A DNA stretch of 64,000 bases from Mya arenaria (GCF_026914265.1 NC_069136.1:53251381-53315380), one strand, 5' to 3'. Shown: positions 22,501 through 34,708, counted from the stretch's first letter. Notes: generated by a model not told the origin, from the letters alone. A program made the numbers and translations.

Positions 22501-24250
22501 GGACACCTATACCACTAGACAAGTATCACGATCAAAGGGGTTGAACTCACAATCTCTTGAGTAGGAATCGGACACCTATACCACTAGACAAGTATCACGA
22601 TCAAAGGGGTTGAACTCACAATCTCTTGAGTTGGAATCGGACACCTATACCACTAGACAAGTATCACGATCAAAGGGGTTGAACTCACAATCTCTTGAGT
22701 AGGAATCGGACACCTATACCACTAGACAAGTATCGCGATCAAAGGGGTTGAACTCACAATCTCTTGAGTAGGAATCGGACACCTATACCACTAGACAAGT
22801 ATCACGATCAAAGGGGTTGAACTCACAATCTCTTGAGTAGGAATCGGACACCTATACCACTAGACAAGTATCGCGATCAAAGGGGTTGACGATCAACGGG
22901 GTTGACGATCAAAGGGGTTGAAGATCAAAGGGGTTGAACTCACAATCTCTTGAGTAGGAATCGGACACCTATACCACTAGACAAGTATCACGATCAAAGG
23001 GGTTGAACTCACAATCTCTTGAGTAGGAATCGGACACCTATACCACTAGACAAGTATCGCGATCAAAGGGGTTGAACTCACAATCTCTTGAGTTGGAGTC
23101 GGACACCTATACCACTAGACAAGTATCGCGATCAAAGGGGTTGAACTCACAATCTCTTGAGTAGGAATCGGACACCTATACCACTAGACAAGTATCACGA
23201 TCAAAGGGGTTGAACTCACAATCTCTTGAGTAGGAATCGGACACCTATACCACTAGACAAGTATCGCGATCAAAGGGGTTGAACTCACAATCTCTTGAGT
23301 AGGAATCGGACACCTATACCACTAGACAAGTATCACGATCAAAGGGGTTGAACTCACAATCTCTTGAGTAGGAATCGGACACCTATACCACTAGACAAGT
23401 ATCGCGATCAAAGGGGTTGAACTCACAATCTCTTGAGTAGGAATCGGACACCTATACCACTAGACAAGTATCACGATCAAAGGGGTTGAACTCACAATCT
23501 CTTGAGTAGGAATCGGACACCTATACCACTAGACAAGTATCGCGATCAAAGGGGTTGAACCCACAATCTCTTGAGTAGGAATCGGACACCTATACCACTA
23601 GACAAGTATCACGATCAAAGAGGTTGAGCCCACAATCTGTTGACTTGGAGTCGGACACCTATACCACTAGACAAGTATCGCGATCAAAGGGGTTGAACTC
23701 ACAATCTCTTGAGTAGGAATCGGACACCTATACCACTAGACAAGTATCGCGATCAAAGGGGTTGAACTCACAATCTCTTGAGTAGGAATCGGACACCTAT
23801 ACCACTAGACAAGTATCACGATCAAAGGGGTTTAACATACAATCTCTTGAGTAGGAATCGGACACCTATACCACTAGACAAGTATCACGATCAAAGGGGT
23901 TGAACTCACAATCTCTTGAGTAGGAATCGGACACCTATACCACTAGACAAGTATCGCGATCAAAGGGGTTGACGATCAACGGGGTTGACGATCAAAGGGG
24001 TTGAAGATCAAAGGGGTTGAACTCACAATCTCTTGAGTAGGAATCGGACACCTATACCACTAGACAAGTATCACGATCAAAGGGGTTGAACTCACAATCT
24101 CTTGAGTAGGAATCGGACACCTATACCACTAGACAAGTATCACGATCAAAGGGGTTGACGATCAACGGGGTTGACGATCAAAGGGGTTGAAGATCAAAGG
24201 GGTTGAACCCACAATCTCTTGAGTAGGAATCGGACATATATACCACTAAA
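16550..24250 (-). repeat. 69-bp satellite array of tRNA-like units, ~110 copies
   Basis: The unit is 69 bp (for example caatctcttg starts at 16706 and 16775). On the minus strand each unit contains gtctagtggtataggtgtcc, which resembles a tRNA A-box region, then gattgtgggttcaacccc, which resembles a B box and T arm. The order and spacing are those of a tRNA-derived SINE head, so this appears to be a tRNA-like sequence amplified in tandem. Central copies are highly uniform, while copies at the right edge and beyond are diverged, as expected from unequal exchange. Variation is concentrated at a few sites (ctagac/ctaaac, cacg/cgcg, gaactc/gaaccc/gagccc). It is non-coding; the short minus-strand frames are incidental. 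Confidence 0.92.
19091..24205 (-). repeat. Higher-order duplication inside the satellite (period 2601 bp)
   Basis: Two rare variants recur exactly 2601 bp apart: caagtattgtgatc at 19091 and 21692, and a 48-bp irregular insertion (ggggttgacgatcaacgg ...) starting at 20281 and 22882. 2601 equals 37 units of 69 plus the 48-bp insertion. Two further copies of the insertion at 23965 and 24151 show additional shorter rearrangements. Confidence 0.85.
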
Positions 24251-24870
24251 CCATCTCACCATAACGGATATTGAACCAGAGGCAGACACTGATACAACTA
24301 TACGATGTTCAACCTGATGGGGTTTGATCTCACAACCTCTTTGGCTTCGGGCGGACATCTTTACCACTGGACCATTTTCATGCTAATGTGGATTCGACCC
24401 ATGACGTCTTGTGTGAAAGGTGGACAACCACACAGCTAGACAAGTCTCACCATGATAGGGATTGTTTCCAGACCACTTGAAGCAGACACCTATACCACTA
24501 AACATCTTTGACCGGATGTTTACGAAATAACGTTATAAGACAAGCAATTACTAAATTACCATAAACCTATCACATTAAAGCAATCAAAATGCAATTAAAT
24601 TCTCTCATAGAGACATTTCACCAATAATATCACAGTAACATATAGAATAGGTCAAGACGCCAATCGTGAGCCCCAAAAGATCTTGAGTTCGAGTTCCACC
24701 AGCAATGACGTTTTCCAGCCCGCTGGAAATGAAACTCACTACCTCTTGGTTGAGAAGCAGACACCTATACCACTTGACCACTCTTATACTGGTGGGTATA
24801 GAACCCAGAACATCGTTGTTGCTTAGCGGACGCTTGTACCACTAGACCACACTCAACCTCACATTTAACA
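24251..24870 (-). repeat. Diverged relics of the tRNA-like satellite
   Basis: Isolated units can still be recognised, e.g. cagacacctataccactaaac near 24483 and cggacgcttgtaccactagacc near 24828. On the minus strand these read as A-box-like ggtctagtggta. They are far more diverged than the main array and are separated by unrelated sequence, marking the old edge of the satellite. Confidence 0.7.
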
Positions 24871-25130
24871 GTATTATAATACAATAAGCCGTAACGACAT
24901 GCCCAGTTGCAAACCCTTATAAAGGGTTATTCTTAATTTTATTTTAAAATATTAATCATAAAGTATTAAGATACAAAAATTGCCTTGTAATAGAAAGACG
25001 CGCCAAACTCCTGTGCTTCAATCCTCGTTAATATTGGATCGCAGCTGTTGAATATATTTCACATTATAAAGGGGGACAATTTCTCATAATTTTAAGACTG
25101 TTTATAACCTTATAAAGATACTAGCTTAGT

Positions 25131-26619
25131 CCACAACAAATTTATCATTTGTTCTACGGATTTTGCCAAAAAAGTAGGAGCGAGCGAGCGAAAAAATTAT
25201 TATTTTTTTTTAAATTTAAGGCAAATCAGAGGCGTGCGCGAAGCGAAAAATTATAAAAAAAGTGTTTATTTCTTACCAAATTGATCATACAATTATGTCA
25301 AGAAATGCTTTTTAATTGTAAAAAAGTTTCTCAGTTATAAATGAAAAGGTTTTGATTGTATCACATGAAATTCTGTCTCAATATTTAACAAATGGCAATA
25401 AGATCCATTGCATCAGCAATTTAAACATGGATATTATTGTAAAGACAGCATTCCTCACTGACACATGCAATTATTCGAAGACAAAAATGAACGACTATTG
25501 TATTCATTCCGTACTAATCTAACTTTAAAATACTATTACAAAAAAATCATTTTAGACAAGTAAGAGTAAATCATCATTTGAGCATTTCTAAATATTGGGG
25601 TAGGTTAGAATTCGAACCTCTTGTAGCACATGATAAAATTGAAGTGACATTGACATGGCAGAAGATCGAAAAGTGAAAATAACACAGAGAACATTTCTGA
25701 AAAAAATATACTGTGGATTGAATTGTGGGACAATATAATTGAAAGCAGTTTCAAACAAATCTGAAAATGTGGCACTGGGCATTATATTAAGAGCTGGTGG
25801 TGGATTAAAGACCTCGCCTTGACCACGAACCTATGGCTTATAGGTCCGTGCCTTGAAAAAGAATAACATGACAGCCTCCATAGTTTCAATGCCCGTTAGA
25901 AACAGGCCACTTAAATAACAGGCCACTTTATCACTAATCGATCAAAGAAAATAAGTGGGATAAGAACAAAAAATTGAGAAAATTCAAACAGTCATTTTAC
26001 TTATAAATTATTAAAAGGTCTTATTTTCTGATTTTTTGATGTATTTATAATACTGTATATGTAAATACAGACTGTTTCTAAAACATTTACAAGTCCTACA
26101 TTTTTATCTGTTTATTTTGAGTACAAAACATTGAATTACTTAAAACACACATAAATAATTATTGCCTTCGACGCTGTGGAACTGCTGTTGTTTACTGAAG
26201 ACTATAATCCATTGACTATGTCACTGATTTTCACTTTAAACGTGTATTTTACATTACGAAAACTGAAAATTAATACCGGAAATGAATAACAACGGTGCGT
26301 TCTGCAAAATATTCCCGACAAAAAAGACTGTCAACAAATATCGGGTGTTGTGCAGTTTAAGACCCGGATCTGATTTTGTCCTGACACGAGGAAAGTTTGA
26401 TCGCGAAGAATGTAACGCATGGAAATACCTTCAAAAAAGGCGTAATCGACGTTGCAGGTTTAAATTCTAAGTAAAAGAAATTCAGAAATAGGGGAAGTTT
26501 AGAATTAAACAAAACAAATAATTCGCGCGGTCAAATAAAATGTGCGGGCGCAATTTTTTTTTTCGTTTTTTGAATTTAGGTGCGGCAAATCCGACGAACA
26601 AATGATCACTTTGTTGTGG
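25131..26619. mobile_element. Putative DNA element with ~37-bp inverted ends, 1489 bp
   Basis: The left end (ccacaacaaatttatcatttg ... ggattttgcc) and right end (ggcaaatccg ... caaatgatcactttgttgtgg) are inverse copies with a few mismatches. Next to both ends are A/T-rich tracts beside g/c-rich words (gagcgagcgagcg; gcgcggtc). No transposase frame is seen. The only notable open frame is at 26282-26470. Probably non-autonomous. Confidence 0.5.
26282..26470 (+). CDS. Small basic open reading frame, doubtful
   Basis: A 62-codon frame with a strongly basic C-terminus (QKRRNRRCRFKF), four cysteines and less AT-rich codons than its surroundings. It has no splice sites, no recognised domain and no nearby polyadenylation signal. 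It lies within the putative inverted-repeat element at 25131-26619, so it could be a remnant of element-coded protein or chance. Confidence 0.2.
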   Translation: MNNNGAFCKIFPTKKTVNKYRVLCSLRPGSDFVLTRGKFDREECNAWKYLQKRRNRRCRFKF

Positions 26620-27625
26620 CCTTAAGTTGAAAATTGGGATCGTAAATCAAGCCTCCATTTTGAACAGTAAATAAGAAAATCCTGATAAAATATGTTAAAA
26701 CCTTAAGCATGCCTGCGTAATAGGGGGTTTTGACAAAAAATGGTTTTAATTGATGGGAAAAACACCCATGAAACCGACAGTTTATTTTAACAATATGAAT
26801 TTTAAAACTGTTATGATTTGTTTTTCTAAATTATATTAAAAAATATTGATTAATACAGGAGAAAAAATACAACACGCAATACGCAATAGTTGTTTTCACT
26901 CCATATAATTAGTACCCGGTTGTTCAGCACTTTGTTTAAGGAAAAAAAATGTTGTTAACAGCACCGTTGTTAACTTTTAAAGGTGAACTATAGGGCTGAT
27001 GTGCGAATATATTAAATATAAAAATACAAATGACAAATTCGTGTCAAATAAAAGTAAAAAAAATACAAATCATAAGTGTATCAATAAAACGTTCATGGCA
27101 TTAATGATTTGAAAGTTTACGTCGATGGCGTTATCAACGATGTTAACTTCAGCAATCGGGCCCTTGAAAGGTCTAGTAAGGTAAGTGCATTTGATAATAT
27201 ACAATACAATAAGTGAATATTAAGAGAGTACTTATTCAAATAAACACGAAAACATTTAAAAAAAAAAAAATTATAATAATATGAAATACAGAAAATTCTT
27301 ACCACCGTTTTCCAATCCGGACACACGATATTGTCAATGTACATCCTTTACTCCAGTCGCTGACCTGCAACTGACCACTTGCCTTGGGATTCAGTTGAAT
27401 TCAAATAAATGTCAAATGTCAATTTTATGTAGAAGTGACACTTGAGGTGTGATTTATTCTCCCTACTGTATATATTGACAACCTAGAGCCAGCATGTATA
27501 CAACATAATAAGCAGAATTAACTGACTGTTATTTGAAAAAGATATGTGTCTGTTATTATGTTTCTTTTACATTCTAAAGCACAACGTAACATGTTGTAAA
27601 CAAAAAGTATTGCAATGAGTTTTGT
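26620..27625. other. No feature recognised
   Basis: AT-rich spacer between the putative element and the 15-bp array. It contains a poly-A run near 27257-27270. No exon or RNA gene is visible. Confidence 0.35.
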
Positions 27626-30385
27626 TATGTATCATACCCTCATGTATCTAATCTTCATGTATCTCACCTTTATGTATTTTAACTTCATGTATCTTACCAT
27701 CATGTATCTTACCTTCATGTATCTTAAATTTGTGTATCTTACCTTTATGTATCTTACCACCATGTATCTTACCTCCATGTATCTTACCTCCATGTATCTT
27801 ACTTTCATGTATCTTACCTTCATGTATCTTACATCTATGTATCTTGCCTTCATGTATCTTACCTCCATCTAACTTACCTTCGTGTATCTTAACTTCATGT
27901 GTCTTACCTCCATATGTCTTACCTTCATGTATCTTACCCTCATGGATCTTACCTTCATGTGCCTTACCTTCATGAATCTTACCTTCATGTATCTTACCTT
28001 CATGTGTCTTACCTTCATGTATCTTATCTTCATGTATCTTACCTCCATGTATCTTACCTTCTTGTGTCTTACCTCCATGTATCTTACCTTCATGTGTCTT
28101 ACCTTCATGTATCTTATCTTCATGTATCTTACCTTCATGTATCTTACCTTCTTGTGTCTTACCTTCATGTATATTACCTTCATGTATCTTACCTCCATGT
28201 GCATTACCTTCATGTATCTTACCTTCTTGTGTCTTACCTTCATGTACCGTATATTACCTTCATGTAACTTAGCTCCATGTGTCTTATCTTCATGTGTCTT
28301 ACCACAATGTGTCTTATCTTCATGTGTCTTACTTCATTGTGTCTTATCTTCATGTGTCTTACCTCATTGTGTCTTATCTTCATGTGTCTTACCTCAATGT
28401 GTCTTATCTTCATGTATCTTACCTTCATGTGCATTACCTTCATGTATCTTACCTTCTTGTGTCTTACCTTCATGTATATTACCTTCATGTATCTTAGCTC
28501 CATGTGTCTTATCTTCATGTGTCTTACCACAATGTGTCTTATCTTCATGTGTCTTACCTCAATGTGTCTTATCTTCATGTGTCTTACCTCAATGTGTCTT
28601 ATCTTCATGTGTCTTACCTCAATGTGTCTTATCTTCATGTGTCTTACCTCAATGTGTCTTATCTTCATGTGTCTTACCTCAATGTGTCTTATCTTCATGT
28701 GTCTTACCTCATTGTGTCTTATCTTCATGTGTCTTACCTCATTGTGTCTTATCTTCATGTGTCTTACCTCAATGTGTCTTATCTTCATGTGTCTTACCTC
28801 ATTGTGTCTTATCTTCATGTGTCTTACTTCAATGTGTCTTATCTTCATGTGTCTTACCTCAATGTGTCTTATCTTCATGTATCTTACCTCCATGTGCATT
28901 ACCTTCATGTATCTTACCTTCTTGTGTCTTATCTTCATGTGTCTTACCACAATGTGTATTATCTTCATGTGTCTTACTTCATTGTGTCTTATCTTCATGT
29001 GTCTTACCTCATTGTGTCTTATCTTCATGTGTCTTACCTCAATGTGTCTTATCTTCATGTATCTTACCTTCATGTGCATTACCTTCATGTATCTTACCTT
29101 CTTGTGTCTTACCTTCATGTATATTACCTTCATGTATCTTAGCTCCATGTGTCTTATCTTCATGTGTCTTACCACAATGTGTCTTATCTTCATGTGTCTT
29201 ACCTCTATGTGTCTTATCTTCATGTGTCTTACCTCAATGTGTCTTATCTTCATGTGTCTTACCTCAATGTGTCTTATCTTCATGTGTCTTACCTCAATGT
29301 GTATTATCTTCATGTGTCTTACCTCAATGTGTCTTATCTTCATGTGTCTTACCTCATTGTGTCTTATCTTCATGTGTCTTACCTCATTGTGTCTTATCTT
29401 CATGTGTCTTACCTCAATGTGTCTTATCTTCATGTGTCTTACCTCATTGTGTCTTATCTTCATGTGTCTTACTTCAATGTGTCTTATCTTCATGTGTCTT
29501 ACCTCAATGTGTCTTATCTTCATGTATCTTACCTCCATGTGCATTACCTTCATGTATCTTACCTTCTTGTGTCTTATCTTCATGTGTCTTACCACAATGT
29601 GTATTATCTTCATGTGTCTTACTTCATTGTGTCTTATCTTCATGTGTCTTACCTCAATGTGTCTTATCTTCATGTATCTTACCTCCATGTGCATTACCTT
29701 CATGTATCTTACCTCCATGTGTCTTATCTTCATGTGTCTTACCTCAATGTGTCTTATCTTCATGTATCTTACCTCCATGTGCATTACCTTCATGTATCTT
29801 ACCTCCATGTGTCTTATCTTCATGTGTCTTACCTCAATGTGTCTTACCTTCATGTATCTTACCTCCATGTGCATTACCTTCATGTATCTTACCTTCATGT
29901 ATATTACCTTCATGTATCTTAGCTCCATGTGTCTTATCTTCATGTGTCTTACCACAATGTGTCTTATCTTCATGTGTCTTGCCTCTATGTGTCTTATCTT
30001 CATGTGTCTTACCTCTATGTGTCTTATCTTCATGTGTCTTACCTCAATGTGTCTTATCTTCATGTGTCTTACCTCAATGTGTATTATCTTCATGTGTCTT
30101 ACCTCAATGTGTCTTATCTTCACGTGTCTTACCTCATTGTGTCTTATCTTCATGTGTCTTACCTCATTGTGTCTTATCTTCATGTGTCTTACCTCAATGT
30201 GTCTTATCTTCATGTGTCTTACCTCAATGTGTCTTATCTTCATGTGTCTTACCTCATTGTGTCTTATCTTCATGTGTCTTACTTCAATGTGTCTTATCTT
30301 CATGTGTCTTACCTCAATGTGTCTTATCTTCATGTGTCTTACATCCATGTATCCTACATTAATGTATCTTTCCATGTACATTGGA
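27626..30385 (+). repeat. 15-bp minisatellite, ~180 copies, with higher-order structure
   Basis: The basic unit is catgtatcttacctt. Much of the right part alternates two types giving a 30-bp unit (catgtgtcttacctc / aatgtgtcttatctt). Distinctive blocks recur, for example agctccatgtgtcttatctt near 28497, 29142 and 29922, spaced 645 and 780 bp (43 and 52 units). Because 15 is divisible by three and the unit lacks stops, it gives very long frames on both strands (up to 826 codons). They are repetitive, exist on both strands at once and lack flanking exons, so I treat them as artefacts. Confidence 0.92.
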
Positions 30386-30667
30386 TACATTAAATAATAG
30401 GCATTTAACTTTGCTTCTGACAATTGTTAATTTAGTTTTCGACTATAACCGATTTTCAATTCGCCCTGCCTCTATCTGTCGGCTTCTTTCACCTAACGGC
30501 TATACGATTTGAAACGACCTTGTAAAATTCTATCGATGATTTGTAGAAACTGATGCAGGCCGTTCTATTTTTGCACACAGGGTAGTCCAACATGGCGGAT
30601 ACAAATTTTCTACGTGGCAAAGGATTAAATAACCCAAATTGCTATTTAATACAACAATCGCAAAGCT
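30386..30667. other. No feature recognised
   Basis: Short spacer between the 15-bp array and an inverted-repeat element, including ccaacatggcggatac near 30588. No gene evident. Confidence 0.3.
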
Positions 30668-31030
30668 TTAAAGCGGCACTCACACAGATTAACCATTTTT
30701 ACAACTTTTCTATTTTTTGTCTTGGAAAGAGCAAATTTTTGTGAAAATATCTTCAAACCAATAATAAGATTGCTGACAAAAAATTCAGATCGTAGATTTT
30801 CATATTTCCGTTCGAAAATTAATGTTTTATGGCCTAAACCGTTACTAACGGTTTAAGAAGAATGCATAAAAACCTCATTTTTTTAACTTAAATACAAATA
30901 TCTGCGATCTAATTTTTTGTCAGCAGTCTTATTTAACTTGTTTCCATGGATTTTCGCAAAAATTGGCTCGTTTCAAGACAAAAAATAAAAAAGTTGTAAA
31001 AATGGTAAATCTGTGAGGGTGCAGCTTTAA
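30668..31030. mobile_element. TTAAAG-family inverted-repeat element, copy B
   Basis: It begins tttaaagcggcactcacac and ends gtgagggtgcagctttaa. The arms are long: acaacttttctattttttg at the left pairs with caaaaaataaaaaagttgt-type sequence at the right, and gattgctgacaaaaaattc pairs with gtcagcagtc. It is a 363-bp fold-back element with no coding capacity, one of at least six copies in the window. Confidence 0.85.
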
Positions 31031-31514
31031 GAACCTTTTAATGAATCGAGCTTTATATACAGACCTGTTTTACACCTAAGCGACATCTACTTCCACCTAA
31101 ATTCGGGGATACAAGCCAGAGAGGAGCTAAGCTCCAAGTTGACGGGTTGGGTGCGGTCGCCGCCAGCTCAGCCTAGAGCTCCGAACCTAACCCCAACCGC
31201 ACAATATATCCAGGCATTATAGACATGGACAACAGTCATCTGTTTCGACGTTAACTGCAATGGACTCCGACTGCAATGGTTACTGCCCGGTCAAAAACCT
31301 TTTTCGCGATTTTTCAGTAGGCCATGACTTCTATTTCACCTGTTCACCATTTAAAATTAACGTAAATTTATTTATTTTCACATTTGCGGATAAATGGTGG
31401 ATCAGGTTTGGATGATTTATTTAGTTTCAACTTGATCTATTTTACATCGGTTGTGAACGTTATATTAACTTATATGCAAGTGCATTCTTTTGCACGATTT
31501 TACGCGAGATCGTA
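31031..31514. other. No clear feature
   Basis: Contains ggagctaagctccaag and ctcagcctagagctccgaac, short self-complementary words. No gene or named repeat is recognised. Confidence 0.3.
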
Positions 31515-31606
31515 GTCTTGTTTGATTGTGGAAACCGACGTGACCGGAAAACACTTCACACTTATCCGGCTTAGCGACCACCACAATCGGGAATCGAACG
31601 TGGAAC
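31515..31606 (-). repeat. SINE fragment with conserved block
   Basis: The stretch ttgtggaaaccgac ... ttatccggcttagcgacc is related to the block gtgttgtgggggaaaccgg ... cttgtccggcttggtgac in the SINE copies at 45725 and 62110. It ends with a B-box-like gaatcgaacg. Truncated copy. Confidence 0.55.
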
Positions 31607-31930
31607 CATTCGGAACTCCTATGCCATTTTTATCGAAAACGACCTCGGGTGTATATGGACGGTTTACTATGCCAGAAATTGGTACACTTTAACTACGCTG
31701 CAAGTAGATCGCGTAGCAGTTAAACTTAACGATTCAGCTCTTGGGAATCTTGATTATATTTGCAATAATACACTCCACTGGCAATCAATTTAAACTTAGA
31801 TCAATAAATACAAGCTAAAACACAACATTTAATTCATGATATAATTAAAAAAAATACGGACTATTTCTACTGGTGTACCGGCATACATCCGAGGTTGTTT
31901 TTGATAAAGATGGCCGAGGAGCTCCGAATG
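31607..31930. mobile_element. Inverted-repeat element, ~324 bp, copy 2
   Basis: The ends are cattcggaactcct ... and its inverse ...aggagctccgaatg. The interior matches 11735-12070 in reverse orientation. Parts near 31650-31740 also match 15480-15560 (gtagatcgcgtag). Non-coding. Confidence 0.75.
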
Positions 31931-32269
31931 ACCTGGAACGCGACTGCGCTTACCACAGTTCGAACCGGATGTTTTAACAAGCATGATTGACTGCAAATAT
32001 TTCTAGAAATATTTTCTAGCATCACAGGATGTTTGAACCATATTCGGCAATTATCGCAGGTGGGCTTGATTTGATTGACGCGATTTATCAGTTGTTAATT
32101 GTTTCGAGATAAGTCCTGAAAAAAAAGATATTGTGAAAAATCTCCAGTATGTATCTAGAACACGCTTTTTAATTTGAAGTTCTTTCTGTAGGGCACATTA
32201 AATAATTCATCAAATATAAATAATATACCTTATATAACATGTATTGATTACTGTGTCTGTAGTCTTGTA
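31931..32269. other. No feature recognised
   Basis: AT-rich spacer before the 36-bp array. No exon or RNA gene evident. Confidence 0.3.
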
Positions 32270-34470
32270 GCGTTGTATGTTTCGTTGAGAGTTTGTTGTC
32301 TTTGGTCGCTGTGTGTCTTGTTGAGTGACTGTTGTCTTTGGTCGCTGTGTGTCTTGTTAAGTAACTGTTGTCTTTGTGGCTGTGTGTCTCGTTGAGTTGC
32401 TGATGTTTATGGGCGCTGTGTGTCTCGTTTAGTGACTGTTGTCTTTGGTCGCTGTGTGTCTTGTTGAGTGTCTGTTGTCTTTGGTCGCTGTGTGTCTCGT
32501 TGAGTGTCTGTTGTCTTTGGTCGCTGTGTGTCTCGTTGAGTGTCTGTTGTCTTTGGTCGCTGTGTGTCTCGTTGAGTTGCTGATGTTTATGGGCGCTGTG
32601 TGTCTCGTTGAGTGACTGTTGTCTTTGGTCGCTGTGTGTCTCGTTGAGTGACTGTTGTCTTTGGTCGCTGTGTGTCTCGTTGAGTGACTGTTGTCTTTGG
32701 TCGCTGTGTGTCTCGTTGAGTGACTGTTGTCTTTGGTCGCTGTGTGTTTCGTTGATTGTCTATTGTCTTTGGTCGCTGTGTGTCACGTTGACTGTCTGTT
32801 GTCTTTGGTCGCTGTACGTGTCGTTGTGTGTCTATTGTCTTTGGTCGCTGTGTGTCTCGTTGAGTGTCTGTTGTCTTTGGTCGCTGTGTGTCTCGTTGAG
32901 TGACTGTTGTCTTTGGTCGCTGTGTGTCTCGTTGAGTGACTGTTGTCTTTGGTCGCTGTGTGTCTCGTTGAGTGTCTATTGTCTTTGTGTCGCTGTGTGT
33001 TTCGTTGAGTGTCTATTTATTGTCTTTGGTCGCTGTGTGTCTCGTTGACTGTCTATTGTCTTTTGTCGCTGTGTGTCTCGTTGAGTGTCTATTGTCTTTG
33101 TGCCGCTGTGTGTTTCGTTGAGTGTCTATTGTTTTTGGTCGCTGTGTGTCTCGTTGAGTGTCTATTGTCTTTGGTCGCTGTGTGTCTCGTTGAGTGACTG
33201 TTGTCTTTGGTCGCTGTATGTTTCGTTGAGTGTCTATTGTCTTTGTGCCGCTGTGTGTTTCGTTGAGTGTCTATTGTCTTTGTGCCGCTGTGTGTCTCGT
33301 TGAGTGTCTATTGTCTTTGTGCCGCTGTGTGTTTCGTTGAGTGTCTATTGTCTTTGTGCCGCTGTGTGTCTCGTTGAGTGTCTATTGTCTTTGGTCGCTG
33401 TGTGTCTCGTTGAGTGTCTATTGTCTTTGGTCGCTGTATGTCTCGTTGAGTGTCTATTGTCTTTGTGCCGCTGTGTGTCTCGTTGAGTGTCTATTGTCTT
33501 TGGTCGCTGTGTGTCTCGTTGAGTGTCTATTGTCTTTGGTCGCTGTGTGTCTCGTTGAGTGATTGTTGTCTTTGGTCGCTGTATGTCTCGTTGAGTGTCT
33601 ATTGTCTTTGGTCGCTGTGTGTCTCGTTGACTGTCTATTGTCTTTGGTCGCTGTATGTCTCGTTGAGTGACTGTTGTCTTTGGTCGCTGTATGTCTCGTT
33701 GAGTGTCTATTGTCTTTGGTCGCTGTGTGTCTCGTTGAGTGTCTATTGTCTTTGGTCGCTGTGTGTATCGTTGAGTGTCTATTGTCTTTGGTCGCTGTGT
33801 GTCTCGTTGAGTGTCTATTGTCTTTGGTCGCTGTGTGTCTCGTTGAGTGTCTATTGTCTTTGGTCGCTGTGTGTCTCGTTGAGTGTCTATTGTCTTTGGT
33901 CGCTGTGTGTCTCGTTGAGTGTCTATTGTCTTTGGTCGCTGTGTGTCTCGTTGAGTGTCTGTTGTCTTTGGTCGCTGTGTGTCTCGTTGAGTGACTGTTG
34001 TCTTTGGTCGCTGTGTGTCTCGTTGAGTGTCTATTGTCTTTGGTCGCTGTGTGTCTCGTTGAGTTGCTGATGTTTATGGGCGCTGTGTGTCTCGTTGAAT
34101 GTCTGTTGCCTTTGGGCGCCGTATGTCTCGTTGAGTGTCTGTTGTCTTTGGTCGCTGTGTGTCTCGTTGAGTTGCTGATGTTTATGGGCGCTGTGTGTCT
34201 CGTTGAGTGTCTGTTGCCTTTGGGTGCCGTATGTCTCGTTGAGTGACTGTTGTCTTTGGTCGCTGTGTGTCTCGTTGAGTGTCTGTTGTCTTTGGTCGCT
34301 GTGTGTCTCGTTGAGTGTCTGTTGTCTTTGGTCGCTGTGTGTCTCGTTGAGTGACTGTTGTCTTTGGTCGCTGTGTGTCTCGTTGAGTGACTGTTGTCTT
34401 TGGTCGCTGTGTGTCTCGTTGAGTGACTGTTGTCTTTGAGCGCTGTATGTCTCGTTGAGTGTCTGATGTA
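32270..34470 (+). repeat. 36-bp minisatellite, ~60 copies
   Basis: The unit is ctgttgtctttggtcgct followed by gtgtgtctcgttgagtga. Variants (ctattg, tgtgccgct, gttgctgatgtttatgggc) are mixed along the array. 36 is divisible by three, so 12-residue repeats are open on the plus strand. On the minus strand the repeat is NETHSDQRQQSL-like wherever ctgttg is present, but ctattg variants make it TAG. Diverged copies continue to about 34620. Confidence 0.92.
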
Positions 34471-34708
34471 TTGAGGTGCTATGTGTTTTGTTTAGTGTCA
34501 TATGATGTTGGGTATCTATTTTTAGACTTGAAGTGTTTGGTGTATTGTGGTGTTGTGAGTCTCGTCCATTTCGTGTGTTGTTGAGTAGCTCGTGTGTCCT
34601 TTTAAGTGTCTGCTGTATTGTAGCCGTTGGGTCGAACTCCAAGGGGTCGGCAAAATTACCTTGAGCCTCGGAAAAATCCAGGCTAGAGTTAATGTTTACC
34701 TTTAACAT
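34031..34708 (-). other. Minus-strand open frame with 12-residue repeats, doubtful gene
   Basis: It starts at ATG 34706-34708. A non-repetitive N-terminal part of about 50 residues (beginning MLKVNINSSLDFSEAQ) is followed by increasingly regular 12-residue polar repeats of the form LNETHSDQRQQ, ending at a TAG created by the repeat variant ctattg. The composition (Asn, Gln, Thr, His, Ser) is low-complexity. A unique leader running in frame into the repeat is more than a bare array would give, but there is no signal peptide, clear splice site or domain. AAGGTAAAC right after the start could even be a donor. Confidence 0.25.

Noticed and set aside
16550..24250. CRISPR-like array
   Set aside because: Units are directly adjacent with no unique spacers, the sequence is eukaryotic, and the unit is tRNA-like.
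27882..30423. Open frames of up to 826 codons on both strands over the 15-bp array
   Set aside because: The unit is divisible by three and lacks stops, so all frames stay open. The peptides are pure repeats and there are no splice sites or unique flanking coding sequence.
32608..34439. Plus-strand frames of CLWSLCVSLS-type repeats
   Set aside because: Arise from the 36-bp unit; purely repetitive, broken wherever a unit changes length.
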